Numbered from the stretch's first letter, positions 52,450 to 62,236 are shown. The stretch is DNA of 64,000 bases from Paraburkholderia metrosideri (GCF_904848625.1 NZ_CAJHCP010000011.1:62001-126000), one strand, 5' to 3'. Notes: a model not told the origin generated them from the letters alone. Made by a program: numbers and translations.

Positions 52450-53409
52450 TTATCCGCGCCTGGCCTCCGGCACCTGCTGACCCTCCGGATAAGTCGAGCC
52501 TTTCGCCGGGCGACCCGCCCAGTGTCCCGCGAGCAGCGAGCCCGACAGGTTGTGCCATACCGAGAACAACGCACCCGGCAACGCGGCAATCGGCGTGAAA
52601 TACAGCTTGCCGAGCGTGGCCGCGAGGCCCGAGTTCTGCATGCCCACTTCGATTGCGAGCGTACGGCAGACCGCTTCGTCGAAGCCGAGCAGACGGCCGC
52701 CCCAATAGCCGCCGAGAAGGCCGATGCCGTTATGCAGCACCACCCCCACCATCACCACGAGCCCGACCGATGCGATGCTCTTCTGCGTGCCGCCCACCAC
52801 GGCGCCGATGATCAGCACGATCGCGACCATCGAGACCAGCGGCAGAATCGGCTCGATCTTGCGCACGATCTTGCCGAACAGATGGTTGATGATCAGGCCG
52901 ACCACGATCGGCAGCGCGACGATCTGCAGGATGCTCATCAGCATGCCGTGGACGTCGACGGAAATCGACGCGTCCACGTAAAGGCGCGTGAGCAGTGGCG
53001 TCGCGAACACGCCGACCAGTGTCGACAGCGCGCTGATGGTCACCGACAACGCGACGTCGCCGCGCGCCAGATAGATCATCACGTTCGACGCGGTGCCGCT
53101 CGCCACGCTGCCTACCAGCACCATGCCGGCGGTCAGATCCGGCGGCATGCGCAGTGCCTTGGCGATTGCCCACGCGGCGAGCGGCATCACGAGGTAATGC
53201 AGCACGATTCCGGCGATCACCGGCGCGGGCCGCGTGAACACACGCTGGAAATCGGCCACCGACAGCGTGACGCCCATCGCCAGCATGATGATGGTGAGGA
53301 GCGTGGTGACGTGCGGAGCGATGCCGGCGAACGACGCCGGCGAGAAATACGCGGCGACCGAAACGAGCACGGCCCAGAGCGGAAATAAACGGGTGACGCG
53401 GGCAAGCAT
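52450..53409 (-). CDS. Bile acid:sodium symporter (BASS) family transporter
   Basis: A 319-residue protein with about nine transmembrane segments. The BASS signature is in LVGSVASGTASNVMIYLARG and LAIEVGMQNSGLAATLG. Bacterial members move organic anions such as pantoate, pyruvate or other acids with sodium; the substrate is not predictable. The C-terminal 15 residues (STYPEGQQVPEARRG) are hydrophilic. The 396-bp gap 52054-52449 downstream holds no gene I can support, only a short GCAACATC triplet repeat near 52374. Confidence 0.9.
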   Translation of the reverse strand: MLARVTRLFPLWAVLVSVAAYFSPASFAGIAPHVTTLLTIIMLAMGVTLSVADFQRVFTRPAPVIAGIVLHYLVMPLAAWAIAKALRMPPDLTAGMVLVGSVASGTASNVMIYLARGDVALSVTISALSTLVGVFATPLLTRLYVDASISVDVHGMLMSILQIVALPIVVGLIINHLFGKIVRKIEPILPLVSMVAIVLIIGAVVGGTQKSIASVGLVVMVGVVLHNGIGLLGGYWGGRLLGFDEAVCRTLAIEVGMQNSGLAATLGKLYFTPIAALPGALFSVWHNLSGSLLAGHWAGRPAKGSTYPEGQQVPEARRG

Positions 53410-53508
53410 GACAGGTGGTCCTTGGTTATGTTTTATCGCGAGACAATGAGATTAGAGCGAGTCTGTCGAGCGGGTCATCATGGAAGACGGCGCGCTATCG
53501 AAGTCTGC

Positions 53509-53612
53509 CGCGGCAAGTCGGCAATGCGGCAACGCGGCAAGACGGCAAGACGGCAAGACGGCAAGACGGCAAGACGGCAAGACGGCAAGACGGCAAGACG
53601 GCAAGTCGGCGG
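53509..53612. repeat. Octanucleotide tandem repeat
   Basis: Eight perfect copies of GACGGCAA (53541-53604) follow four degenerate copies and precede one degenerate copy. It lies upstream of the transporter gene in otherwise empty DNA. The number of copies is expected to vary between strains. Confidence 0.9.
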
Positions 53613-53791
53613 GCGTGGATGAACCCTGCGGCGGCGCTGGCCTTTGTGAGGCACGCTAGCGCGTTCCGACGCGTGGATGCGGGTGCGCGCCAGCGCGCCG
53701 GGACCGGCATTTTACCTTTTGCAGCGCACGGATCGGATGCGGCGGTTGTGTCGATGCGGCGACGCGCTTTTCCGCAAGGCACTTATCCGCG

Positions 53792-53896
53792 TTAGTCGAT
53801 CAGGTCGTGCAGCGGTTTCGGGTGGTACGGATCGGCGTGGGTGCGCCCGTGCGCGCGTAGATCGTCACGCGTAGCGGCGAGTTTTTCGTGACCAAA
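53792..53896 (-). pseudogene. Fragment of a phospholipase D family gene
   Basis: The minus strand encodes ATRDDLRAHGRTHADPYHPK, closely matching ATRDDLRAHWRTNADPYNAK of the lipoprotein at 50377-52053. The match fades on both sides and a stop follows. It has no catalytic motifs. It is best explained as the relic of a duplicated or deleted paralogue. The rest of gap 53410-54008 shows no gene. Confidence 0.65.
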
Positions 53897-54008
53897 ATCT
53901 CGCCGGTTTTCATCAGCCGGGTTGATTGTCTGAATGACCAGAGCCGCTTGTATGTCGGCCCCGTCGCGTATCAATCTGTCCGTCTACCGAAGCCGATTCA
54001 CGCGCAGT

Positions 54009-55421
54009 TCAAGCGGACCCGACCGGCGGCGCGTCTGGCGCACGCGGCACGTGCCGCAGACTCAGCTTGTGAAAGCGCAGCGTCATCAGCACGGCCACGC
54101 TCGCCAGACCCGCCGCGAGTCCCCACCACAGCCCGCGTGCGCCGAGACCGAAGTGAAACGCCAGCGTATAGCCGGTTGGAAAGCCGATTACCCAGTAGCC
54201 GAAGGCGGCGGCGATCATCGGCACACGAGTGTCTTTCAAGCCGCGCAGGCAACCTGAGCCGACCGTCTGCATGCCGTCGACGATCTGAAAAATAGCCGCC
54301 ACGCCAAGCAGCGAACTGGCCAGCGCGACCGTGGCCGCGTTGGCCGGATCGTCGAGATGCAGGTAGAGGCCGACGATCCAGCGCGGCGCTGCGATCAGCA
54401 CGCCGCCCGACAGCGTCATGAAGCCGACGCCCAGCGCGAGTGCGACAAAGCCCGCATGGCGCGCAGCCAGCGGCTGTCCGGCGCCGGACCAGTAGCCGAC
54501 GCGCACATTGGCCGCCTGGCCAATCGCGAGCGGCACCATGAACGCCACCGACGCCACGTTCAGCGCGATCTGATGCGCCGCCAGTTGCGACTCGCCGAGC
54601 AGGCCGACCATCAGGCCGGTGGCGAGAAAGAGCATCGATTCGACGCCGTACGTGATCGCGACCGGCCAGCCAATGCCGAACAGTTCGCCCATCAACGGGA
54701 CGTTAAGCCGTGTCGCGACAACGAAATGGCGATAGCGCGGCCGCAGATGCAGCAGCGCCATCAGCACGATTGCGCTCAGCCAGACAGTGATCGACGTCGC
54801 CGCCGCCGAGCCGAGAAAGCCGAGTCGCGGCAGACCATAAGCGCCGTGAATCAGCCCGTAATTCAGGAACCCGTTCACCGCGACGCTCGCGATCGACACC
54901 CACAGCAGCCGTTTGGCCGCGCCGATTGCCGGCAGGAACGAGCGCATCAGTCCGACGCCGATCAGACTCGCGGGCGCACCCCAGCGCAACACTGCCGCGT
55001 ACTCGCCGACGTTGTGCGCAAGCAGCCCCGGTTCGCCGAACGCGAGCAGGATCTGCGAAGCGAACGACAACAGGATGAATGCCGGCACCGACAGCAGCAG
55101 AGACAGCACGAAGCCGGTCCAGTAGATGTCCGGCACGCGGCCCTCGTCCTGCGCGCCGCGCGCGTGCGACACGCTCACGCTCACCGAGGTCAGCACGCCT
55201 TGCAGCAGCGTGACTACGACAAAAAACAGGTTGGCGCCGAGGCCGCCCGCGGCCAGCGCATCGGGCCCGAGCGAACCTAGCAGGATCGTATCGGTGACGC
55301 TCATCGCCATCTGCGACAGTTGCGCGATGGCAAGGGGCGCGGCGAGCCGTGCCGTATCGGCTGCGTGGCGGGACAGGGTCGGCGGCCGGGCGGCCACCCG
55401 GGAGAAGCCGGATTGAGTCAT
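54009..55421 (-). CDS. MATE family efflux transporter (NorM-like)
   Basis: A 470-residue multidrug/sodium antiporter with about 12 transmembrane helices. MATE signatures include APLAIAQLSQMAMSVTDTIL, GPDALAAGGLGANLF and WPVAITYGVESMLFLATGLM. ATG 55421 (MTQSGFSRVAARPP) is chosen; a longer in-frame start at 55481 adds 20 residues. NorM-type pumps export cationic drugs and dyes. The upstream 390 bp (55422-55811) hold no gene I can support. Confidence 0.92.
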   Translation of the reverse strand: MTQSGFSRVAARPPTLSRHAADTARLAAPLAIAQLSQMAMSVTDTILLGSLGPDALAAGGLGANLFFVVVTLLQGVLTSVSVSVSHARGAQDEGRVPDIYWTGFVLSLLLSVPAFILLSFASQILLAFGEPGLLAHNVGEYAAVLRWGAPASLIGVGLMRSFLPAIGAAKRLLWVSIASVAVNGFLNYGLIHGAYGLPRLGFLGSAAATSITVWLSAIVLMALLHLRPRYRHFVVATRLNVPLMGELFGIGWPVAITYGVESMLFLATGLMVGLLGESQLAAHQIALNVASVAFMVPLAIGQAANVRVGYWSGAGQPLAARHAGFVALALGVGFMTLSGGVLIAAPRWIVGLYLHLDDPANAATVALASSLLGVAAIFQIVDGMQTVGSGCLRGLKDTRVPMIAAAFGYWVIGFPTGYTLAFHFGLGARGLWWGLAAGLASVAVLMTLRFHKLSLRHVPRAPDAPPVGSA

Positions 55422-55811
55422 GAAAGCGCCTGACGGCGGAAGTAGCGGAATGGCGACAGTGGGTCGGCGGCGTGACTGCACGTTGGCGGCGCGTGCGCGG
55501 ACCTTTTGAACCTCGATGAAAAGGTAGGGCCGGGCGAGTCGAGGGCTTCGACGAAACGTTCGGGTCTGGAAACTCGCGCCCGTCGCCCGCGGATATTGCC
55601 TGCTGTGATCGCGCGTGTCAGTCGCTGCTGGTCGCGCCTTGACCCATGCAACCGTGCTGTAAGCCGCTCGGTTCAGCCAACTGTTTGTCTGCCGAAAGCC
55701 ATAGCTTATTGGTTGCGCCCGGCGCTGTCGATGGACGAAGCACGATTCTGGTGCGTCTTTTCCCCCCAGGTTTCGGACTGCGCGCCGGGCCTGCGCGAGC
55801 GTCAGGCGTCG

Positions 55812-56030
55812 TCAGGCCTCGTGCACCGCAATCCGCGTGTCACCCAGCAGGACGACCTGGCCCGCGCGGATTTTGCAGGTTTTACGTGTTTCGACCCGGC
55901 CGTCGACCGTCACTGCGCCGTCGGCAACCATCATTTTTGCCGACCCGCCGCTGTCCGCAAGGCCCGTAATCTTCAGCAGATTGTGCAGTTCGACGTAGTC
56001 GCCGGTGAGCGTGAAATCGAGGTTGGGCAT
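55812..56030 (-). CDS. S4-domain RNA-binding protein (YbcJ-like)
   Basis: A 72-residue S4 domain: LHNLLKITGLADSGGSAKMM and VDGRVETRKTCKIRAGQVVL with the typical basic surface. YbcJ-like proteins are of unknown function and may bind structured RNA. ATG 56030 (MPNLDFTLTGDYVEL) has GAAGGTG upstream; 22 further residues would be added by the next start. The 308 bp to the next gene carry no other gene. Confidence 0.85.
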   Translation of the reverse strand: MPNLDFTLTGDYVELHNLLKITGLADSGGSAKMMVADGAVTVDGRVETRKTCKIRAGQVVLLGDTRIAVHEA

Positions 56031-56338
56031 GGCGTTTGCACCTTCAGGCAAAGGGTTCGCATCATAAAGCACAAGCTTGCCCTGGATGAAGCCCAAGGTG
56101 GCCGCCGCCCTTGTACGGACCGTGGCAAGCAGTTGTTATGAGATTGTCAGAAAGTGAAACCTTCCGTAACGTAGGTAGTACGTCATCGATTTCACTCGTA
56201 AAGTGAACTCATGTAGCAAAGGCTGCTGAATTTTCAGTAGCGAGAAGACCGGGTGACGCACGTGGGGAAACGGCTTTTCATCTCCCTTCGTAGCTCGATG
56301 GTTCGCCCGTGTCACAACAACTTTAGAGAGGAATAGTC

Positions 56339-56788
56339 ATGACCCAGATTCGTTCGATTCTGATCGGTACCGCCCTGAGTGCTTTCGCCGCCACGGCCGC
56401 CGTAGCGCAAACCGCGCAGCCGGCCGCAGGGATGGGCGACCAGCCGCAGGCCCAGATGCAACAGGGCGCGGACGCGGCTCCCGCTGCACCGGGCATGCAG
56501 CCGGCCACGCCGGCGCCGACGCGCCTGACAGCGTCGGGCTCGACCGATCCGCTGGTGCAAAAGCGCGATGCCAATGCGCAGGCCAACGCCGAATATCGGG
56601 CGTCGAAGAAGGCGTCGAAGGCTGACCTGAAGGATCAGCAGAAGGCGGCGAAGGCGCAATACAAGGAGCAGGTGCGCGACGCGAAGGTCAATAAAAAGGC
56701 CGATAAGCAGGCCGCCGACAACGAAATGAAGATGAACATGCAAGGTCAGACGTCGGCGCAGACGGATGGCGCCGACACGAAGCACTAA
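56339..56788 (+). CDS. Secreted Lys/Ala-rich protein
   Basis: A 149-residue exported protein (signal peptide to about AVAQ, residue 24). A Pro/Ala/Gln-rich linker is followed by a charged helical region (SKADLKDQQKAAKAQYKEQV) that could form a coiled coil. It has no recognised family. It shares its layout with the next gene, and the two may be diverged duplicates. Confidence 0.6.
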   Translation: MTQIRSILIGTALSAFAATAAVAQTAQPAAGMGDQPQAQMQQGADAAPAAPGMQPATPAPTRLTASGSTDPLVQKRDANAQANAEYRASKKASKADLKDQQKAAKAQYKEQVRDAKVNKKADKQAADNEMKMNMQGQTSAQTDGADTKH

Positions 56789-56997
56789 GCGATGCGACGC
56801 CGGACGGCTGACGCGTGGCGCCGGGTGACGAATACGTCATTCGACATTCGGCGCCACGTTTTAGAGCGGCTACACAGAGTAGCCATACGGTCTGTTGGCT
56901 AACGGCCTTATGCCGTTCTGACGCTCACGCCACGGCCCTGCGGCACGCGCGACAGAAGCGAGTGGCTTCTGCATCGAAAGTCCTATGGAGGTACCGC

Positions 56998-57261
56998 ATG
57001 AAAATCACCAATTCGACGAGAAATCAGATTTATGCCGCGTTGATTGCCGGCTGTCTGTCGTCGGTAGCGTTCGCTCAGGCCAGCGACCCGGCTGCCGCAC
57101 CCGTCACCCACGCGGACAAGAAGGCCGCGAAGGAACAGTCGAAGGCAGACAAGAAGGCGTCGGTCGCGCAGGCCAAGGCTGACAAGAAAAAGACCGATGC
57201 CCAAACCGATGCCGACAAGGCAAATGCCGACGCCAGTCTGAAGGACGCGAAGAAGCAATAA
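56998..57261 (+). CDS. Small secreted Lys/Ala-rich protein
   Basis: An 87-residue exported protein (signal peptide to FAQ, residue 27) with a charged, Lys/Ala/Asp-rich mature part (KKAAKEQSKADKKASVAQAK). ATG 56998 has the site GGAGG 5 nt upstream. It is similar in style to the gene before it. The function is unknown; such proteins may coat or crosslink the envelope. Confidence 0.6.
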   Translation: MKITNSTRNQIYAALIAGCLSSVAFAQASDPAAAPVTHADKKAAKEQSKADKKASVAQAKADKKKTDAQTDADKANADASLKDAKKQ

Positions 57262-57499
57262 GTCGGTTGGATAAGCGCGGCGCGTTGGAGCTTGTGCGGG
57301 CCGTTTCTTTTTCTTGGCACGCCGTCAGGCAAGTTGTTTCTGCGCCTGCGCCTGCCCCCGCGCTCGCGTTCTCGAGCGCGAAACTGAGCGTGTGCTGAAA
57401 ACCGTTCTGCGTGTTCTGCTGCGCGCTCCGCGCGGTGCCCCGGTCCCTAAAAACCACAGTCAACGAGCGACCAAAAAAAGGGTCGCTTGTCGGCGGCGG

Positions 57500-57515
57500 T
57501 TGTATGGATATACAG
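57500..57515. promoter_or_regulatory. LexA-like box before the helicase gene
   Basis: TTGTATGGATATACAG matches CTGT-N8-ACAG except for the first base, and it is flanked by TA on the right as in strong boxes. It lies 43 nt upstream of GTG 57558. Confidence 0.65.
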
Positions 57516-57557
57516 TATGCGTCGCCATCCTGATTCCATTCAACGCCCAAATCCACT

Positions 57558-59708
57558 GTGCTCTCCGTCGCCGAATCCCCGCCGCCGTCCTCATCGTTCG
57601 ATAGCGCCGCCTGGCTGGCGAAGCTCAATGTCGCGCAACGCGAGGCCGTCGAATATGGCGCCGACACGCCCAATGCGCCGCCAGGTGCGTTGCTGGTTAT
57701 CGCCGGGGCGGGTTCCGGCAAGACCAATACCCTCGCGCATCGGGTCGCGAATCTGGTGGTGAAGGGCGCTGATCCACGCCGCATCCTGCTGCTGACCTTT
57801 TCGCGTCGAGCCGCGCTCGAAATGACGCGCCGCGTCACACGCATTGCCGGAGCGGCGCTCGGTACGCGGGCCGCGCTCGTGCAAGGGCTGACGTGGTCCG
57901 GCACATTTCACAGTGTGGGTGCGCGGCTGTTGCGCGAATATGCCGAGCTGATCGGCCTGGCCCCCGCCTTCACGATCAACGACCGCGAGGATTCCGCCGA
58001 CCTGATGAATCTCGTGCGCCACGAACTCGGTTTGTCCGCGAAGGAGCGGCGCTTTCCGGCCAAGGGCACGTGCTTTGCCATTTATTCACGCGTCGTGAAT
58101 ACGGGCGCGCCGCTTGGCCACGTGCTCGACAATGCGTTCCCATGGTGCCGCGAATGGGAGGCCGATCTGCGGATGCTGTTCGCCGCTTACGTCGACGCGA
58201 AGCAGAAGCAGAGCGTGCTCGACTATGACGACCTGCTGCTGTACTGGTCGCATATGGCCGCTGAACCCACCATTGCAGCCGATCTGTCGGCGCGCTTCGA
58301 TCACGTGCTGGTCGATGAGTATCAGGACACCAACCGGCTGCAGGCGTCGATCCTGCTCGCACTGAAACCGGATGGGCGCGGCCTGACGGTCGTCGGCGAC
58401 GACGCGCAGTCCATCTACTCGTTTCGCGGCGCCACCATTCGCAACATTCTTGATTTCCCGGCGCATTTCGATCCGCCCGCGAAACAGGTCACGCTCGAAC
58501 GCAACTACCGGTCGACCGCACCGATTCTGGCGGCGTCCAACGCGGTGATCGAACTGGCCAGCGAGCGCTACACGAAGAATCTCTGGACCGACACGGCGTC
58601 GGCGCAACGTCCGCGTGTTGTCACGGTCGCCGATGAGGCCGATCAGGCCCGCTACATCGTCGAGCAGGTGCTCGAAGCACGCGAGCAGGGCATGACGCTC
58701 AAGTCGCAAGCGGTGTTGTTCCGTACCGCGCAGCACAGCGCCGCGCTGGAGGTCGAACTGACCCGGCGCAACATTCCGTTCGTCAAATTCGGCGGCCTCA
58801 AATTTCTCGATTCGGTGCACGTCAAGGACGTGTTGGCCGTGCTGCGCTGGGCGGAAAATCCGCGCGATCGCGTCGCGGGTTTTCGTGTCGTGCAGTTGCT
58901 GCCGGGCGTCGGGCCGGCGACTGCGGCAAAAGTGCTCGACGAGATCGCAGCGCGCGCGGGCGGGGACGGTGAAAGCGGCGATCCCGTCCAGACAGCCGGC
59001 GGCGCGCTCGCCGCTTTCACCGCCCCCGCTCGCGCACAGGCGGACTGGCATCCGTTCGTTTGCCTGATGTCGAGCGTGTACGGGCGCCAGACACCGTGGC
59101 CCGCCGAGTTCGAGATGGTGCGACGCTGGTACGAGCCGCATCTGGAACGCAATCACGAAGACGCCGCGATCCGTCATGCGGACGTGTTGCAGATGGAAAG
59201 CATTGCGGCGACGTACCCATCGCGCGAGCGTTTTTTGACCGAGTTGACGCTCGATCCGCCTGACGCCACCAGCGGCGAATCAGGCGTGCCGCTGATCGAC
59301 GAGGACTACCTGATCCTGTCCACGATCCATTCGGCGAAGGGGCAGGAGTGGCGCAACGTGTTCGTGCTGAATGGCGTCGACGGCTGCATTCCGTCCGATC
59401 TCGGAACGGGGAGCGAAGAGGAAATCGACGAGGAGCGCCGGCTGTTATACGTCGCGATGACGCGCGCAAAAGAGGATCTGCATATCGTCGTGCCGCAGCG
59501 TTTTTATGTGCACAACCAGACGCATATGGGGGACCGTCACGTGTGGGCGTCGCGTACGCGCTTTATTCCCGCGCACCTGATGCCGTTGTTCGACGCTTAT
59601 GCGTGGCCGCGCGTGCCGGTGCCGAGCGCACCCACGGCTGCAGGGCTGGCTGCGGCGGCGCAGGCGAAGATCGTGATTGCGGCGAAACTGAGAAAAATGT
59701 GGGATTGA
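57558..59708 (+). CDS. UvrD/Rep-family ATP-dependent DNA helicase
   Basis: A superfamily 1A helicase of 716 residues. Motif I is AGAGSGKT near residue 52, motif Ia LLTFSRRAALEM, motif II VLVDEYQDTN, motif III VGDDAQSIYSFRGA, motif IV LERNYRS and motif VI LLYVAMTRAKEDL. It appears to be an extra UvrD-like protein rather than the housekeeping UvrD, which in these genera is a little longer. The start is GTG 57558; no ATG lies before the first motif. The LexA-like box upstream suggests DNA-damage induction. Confidence 0.9.
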   Translation: MLSVAESPPPSSSFDSAAWLAKLNVAQREAVEYGADTPNAPPGALLVIAGAGSGKTNTLAHRVANLVVKGADPRRILLLTFSRRAALEMTRRVTRIAGAALGTRAALVQGLTWSGTFHSVGARLLREYAELIGLAPAFTINDREDSADLMNLVRHELGLSAKERRFPAKGTCFAIYSRVVNTGAPLGHVLDNAFPWCREWEADLRMLFAAYVDAKQKQSVLDYDDLLLYWSHMAAEPTIAADLSARFDHVLVDEYQDTNRLQASILLALKPDGRGLTVVGDDAQSIYSFRGATIRNILDFPAHFDPPAKQVTLERNYRSTAPILAASNAVIELASERYTKNLWTDTASAQRPRVVTVADEADQARYIVEQVLEAREQGMTLKSQAVLFRTAQHSAALEVELTRRNIPFVKFGGLKFLDSVHVKDVLAVLRWAENPRDRVAGFRVVQLLPGVGPATAAKVLDEIAARAGGDGESGDPVQTAGGALAAFTAPARAQADWHPFVCLMSSVYGRQTPWPAEFEMVRRWYEPHLERNHEDAAIRHADVLQMESIAATYPSRERFLTELTLDPPDATSGESGVPLIDEDYLILSTIHSAKGQEWRNVFVLNGVDGCIPSDLGTGSEEEIDEERRLLYVAMTRAKEDLHIVVPQRFYVHNQTHMGDRHVWASRTRFIPAHLMPLFDAYAWPRVPVPSAPTAAGLAAAAQAKIVIAAKLRKMWD

Positions 59709-59811
59709 GCTTCGCCCATCAGACCGGAAACTTCGCTCGACCTGCGCTATTGCCGCTGCTCGCTGGGCAACCATCCGTATCCGGATAGATGCCGTCTCAA
59801 GTCCGTGACAA

Positions 59812-60579
59812 CTACCGCGACCGCTGCTGCTGTTGCTGCGCCACCGGCCTCGGCGGCGTAAAGAAATTGCGCAGCCATGCCGCCATCCGCGAAAACACGT
59901 CGTACGGTTCTTCGGCAAAAATCTCGGGCTTGAGCAGGCGCAAATATTCCATGATCTGCTGCGCTTCCTGCTTCTGGAAAGAGCCGTGCGAGATACCCAG
60001 GCGCAGCAGACCGCGCAATTCGCCGAGCTTTTCGCGCGCAGTGCTGCCCACGCTCATTTCGCACGCCACCTTTGCCTCGTAGACGCGCTGACGCAACGAC
60101 TCCACCAGCCGCCATGCGGGGGTCTGCATGGCTTCCTCGAGTGCCTGGATGTCCTGTGCCGCGCTTTTGATCTGCGCCGCGAGCGGATCGACCAGAGTCG
60201 CGTCGCCTTCTGCTTCCTTGACGATCGCGGCGGCCCAGTCGCGACATTGCTTGGCGAGTTCTTCCGGCGTCCATTCGGAACGCGCCGCAAAGCCAAAGCC
60301 GAACTCGCTCGCCTGCCGCATCAAAATCGCCACGACGTCCGGGAATTCTTTGTCCAGCGTGCGTTTGGCCCACGCGTATTGACCACCTTGAAGCATTCGC
60401 TGAACCGCGTGTTCGGTCAGCGGAACCATGTTGTCGAGCAGCTTGGCGCGCAAAAAGTCCTCAAACGACGGCGTCGCGAACTGCGGATCGAGCTTTAGCG
60501 ATACTCGCAGAAAAGCGTCGAAATCCTTGCGTAGTGACGCAAGGGTCTCGTCTTTGAGCTTGAGGGTGATTTGACCCAT
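59812..60579 (-). CDS. Conserved hypothetical protein
   Basis: A 255-residue mostly helical protein with no signal peptide or membrane segment. It starts MGQITLKLKDETLASLRKDF and has an amphipathic middle (AAQIKSAAQDIQALEEAMQT) that could be coiled coil. It ends in a short Gln-rich tail (PVAQQQQQRSR). I do not recognise the family. It is convergent with the helicase gene, with 103 nt between stops. Confidence 0.7.
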   Translation of the reverse strand: MGQITLKLKDETLASLRKDFDAFLRVSLKLDPQFATPSFEDFLRAKLLDNMVPLTEHAVQRMLQGGQYAWAKRTLDKEFPDVVAILMRQASEFGFGFAARSEWTPEELAKQCRDWAAAIVKEAEGDATLVDPLAAQIKSAAQDIQALEEAMQTPAWRLVESLRQRVYEAKVACEMSVGSTAREKLGELRGLLRLGISHGSFQKQEAQQIMEYLRLLKPEIFAEEPYDVFSRMAAWLRNFFTPPRPVAQQQQQRSR

Positions 60580-60923
60580 GTGTTATCCCGTTTGGTACTG
60601 CCGCGCGGCATCGGCGTGTCATCGGCCGCACGCGGACTCCGGGCGACACGACGCCGGATGCCGGCGCGGTTGATTCCTGCAGTTGCCGCGGGAGCAGCGG
60701 GACGGACCCGATGCCGATACGCGGACCTCGACTGCATATCGGCGGATTCGCTGGAAACTTGAGGGCAGGCGGCCGGTGAGCGACCGCTTTAGAGGAATGT
60801 GTCGGCGCGCGGGCGTGCGGGCGCGCGGGGCGCTCCGACGACTGTGGCGGGGAGACGTCAGCGATGACGCAGGTGCGGAGCCAACGTCAATGTCGATGAC
60901 GCGGCAACGGCAACCTACATGTC

Positions 60924-60977
60924 GGCATCGGCATCGGCATCGGCATCGGCATCGGCATCGGCATCGGCATCGGCATC
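60924..60977. repeat. Hexanucleotide repeat (GGCATC)9
   Basis: Nine perfect tandem GGCATC units lie between the hypothetical gene and azlD. The gap 60580-61009 has no gene I can support. Confidence 0.95.
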
Positions 60978-61009
60978 TGCACGACGATCAGGAGGCCGAC
61001 GCTTGCCGT

Positions 61010-61333
61010 CTATTTAAGCACGACACATTGCCAGACAAAAAATACCGTCAGGCCAACCGCGATGGTCAGAAGCGGCCGCCGCGTCAGCGCGCTGACCGCA
61101 ATGGCCGCGAGTGCGCCGACCAGTTGCGGATTGCGCCAGCTCAACTCGGCGTTAGCGCCGTGCGGTGAAATGGCCATCGGCACGATGATCGCCGTCAGCA
61201 CGGTGACGGGGACGAAACCGAGCGCGGTGCGCACGAGCGGCGAGAACACCAGCCGGTCACCGAGGACGAACACCGCGGCGCGGATTACCCACGTGATGAC
61301 GGCCATGCCGAGGATCAGGACGACATAGTTCAT
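61010..61333 (-). CDS. azlD: Branched-chain amino acid exporter subunit AzlD
   Basis: A 107-residue membrane protein with about four hydrophobic segments (YVVLILGMAVITWVIRAAVF, LGFVPVTVLTAIIVPMAI). It is the small partner of AzlC in the LIV-E type exporter. The ATG overlaps the azlC stop in ATGA, so the two are translationally coupled. Confidence 0.92.
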   Translation of the reverse strand: MNYVVLILGMAVITWVIRAAVFVLGDRLVFSPLVRTALGFVPVTVLTAIIVPMAISPHGANAELSWRNPQLVGALAAIAVSALTRRPLLTIAVGLTVFFVWQCVVLK

Positions 61334-62091
61334 TGCGATGCCTCCGCGGTTTTCCGTGCGCCGCGCGGGTTGGAGCGCGAGTTGGATAACAGCACGCCAA
61401 TCGCGACGCCTGCGAACACAGCGCCCAGCAGACCGAGTTTGTACGGCCACGCCTGCCAGAAAAAAGCCAGCGTGCCCGCAGTTGCGGCAGCCGCAATGTA
61501 GCGCAGCGCGACAAGCTGCGGCACGACGATCGCGATGAAGGTGGCGACCATCGCGAAATCGAGTCCGAGCGATTGCAGGCCGGGAAAGGCTGCGCCGAAG
61601 AGCAGGCCGGCGATGGTCCAGATCTGCCAGTTGAGATACATCGCCAGACCCGCGCCGAAGAAATAGTGTGGGCCGACCGTGCCGGGCTCCCGATGCCGGT
61701 AGTGCTCCCAGGCGACGGCGAAGACTTCGTCGGTAAGCAGTGCACCGAGCGCCCACCGCCAGCGTGCTGACAGATGCGCGACGTGCGGCGCGAGCGTGGC
61801 GCTATAGAGCACATGACGCAGATTGACGACCAGCGTAGTGGCCCAGATCACGGCGAAGCTCGCGTGACCGGCAATCAAACCGAGCGCAATGAACTGGGCG
61901 GAGCCGGCGAATACGACGAGGGACATCAATTGTCCGTGCCATAGGTGCAGCGGGCCGGATGCAACGAGCGTGCCGAAAATGACACCGAATGGGGCCGCCC
62001 CGACCATCATCGGAATGATGTCGCGTGCGCCGGCGATGAATTCCTTTAGATGGCCTGGGCCGGAGGATAGGCTCGTGGTGGGGTGGGTCAA
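61330..62091 (-). CDS. azlC: Branched-chain amino acid exporter subunit AzlC
   Basis: The large subunit of the AzlCD amino acid exporter, 253 residues with several membrane helices. GARDIIPMMVGAAPFGVIFG and VVFAGSAQFIALGLIAG are typical. The start is TTG 62091, supported by AAGGAGA at the right distance; the next ATG would remove the first helix. It is probably regulated by the adjacent AraC-type protein. Confidence 0.92.
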   Translation of the reverse strand: MTHPTTSLSSGPGHLKEFIAGARDIIPMMVGAAPFGVIFGTLVASGPLHLWHGQLMSLVVFAGSAQFIALGLIAGHASFAVIWATTLVVNLRHVLYSATLAPHVAHLSARWRWALGALLTDEVFAVAWEHYRHREPGTVGPHYFFGAGLAMYLNWQIWTIAGLLFGAAFPGLQSLGLDFAMVATFIAIVVPQLVALRYIAAAATAGTLAFFWQAWPYKLGLLGAVFAGVAIGVLLSNSRSNPRGARKTAEASQ

Positions 62092-62183
62092 ACTGGTCTC
62101 CTTGGTTTCAGGAGCTTAGCGGGGGACGAACGGGTGGGGCTTGTACGTTCTTGCGGTGGGGGCGGCTGGCTTTCGTTAACGAT

Positions 62184-62220
<37 letters not shown>

Positions 62221-62236
62221 CGCTATCAGCGCCGCC

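Noticed and set aside
53415..53795. Open frame across the octamer repeat
   Set aside because: The peptide is just the repeat translated (DGKTARRQ units) with no leader or domain.
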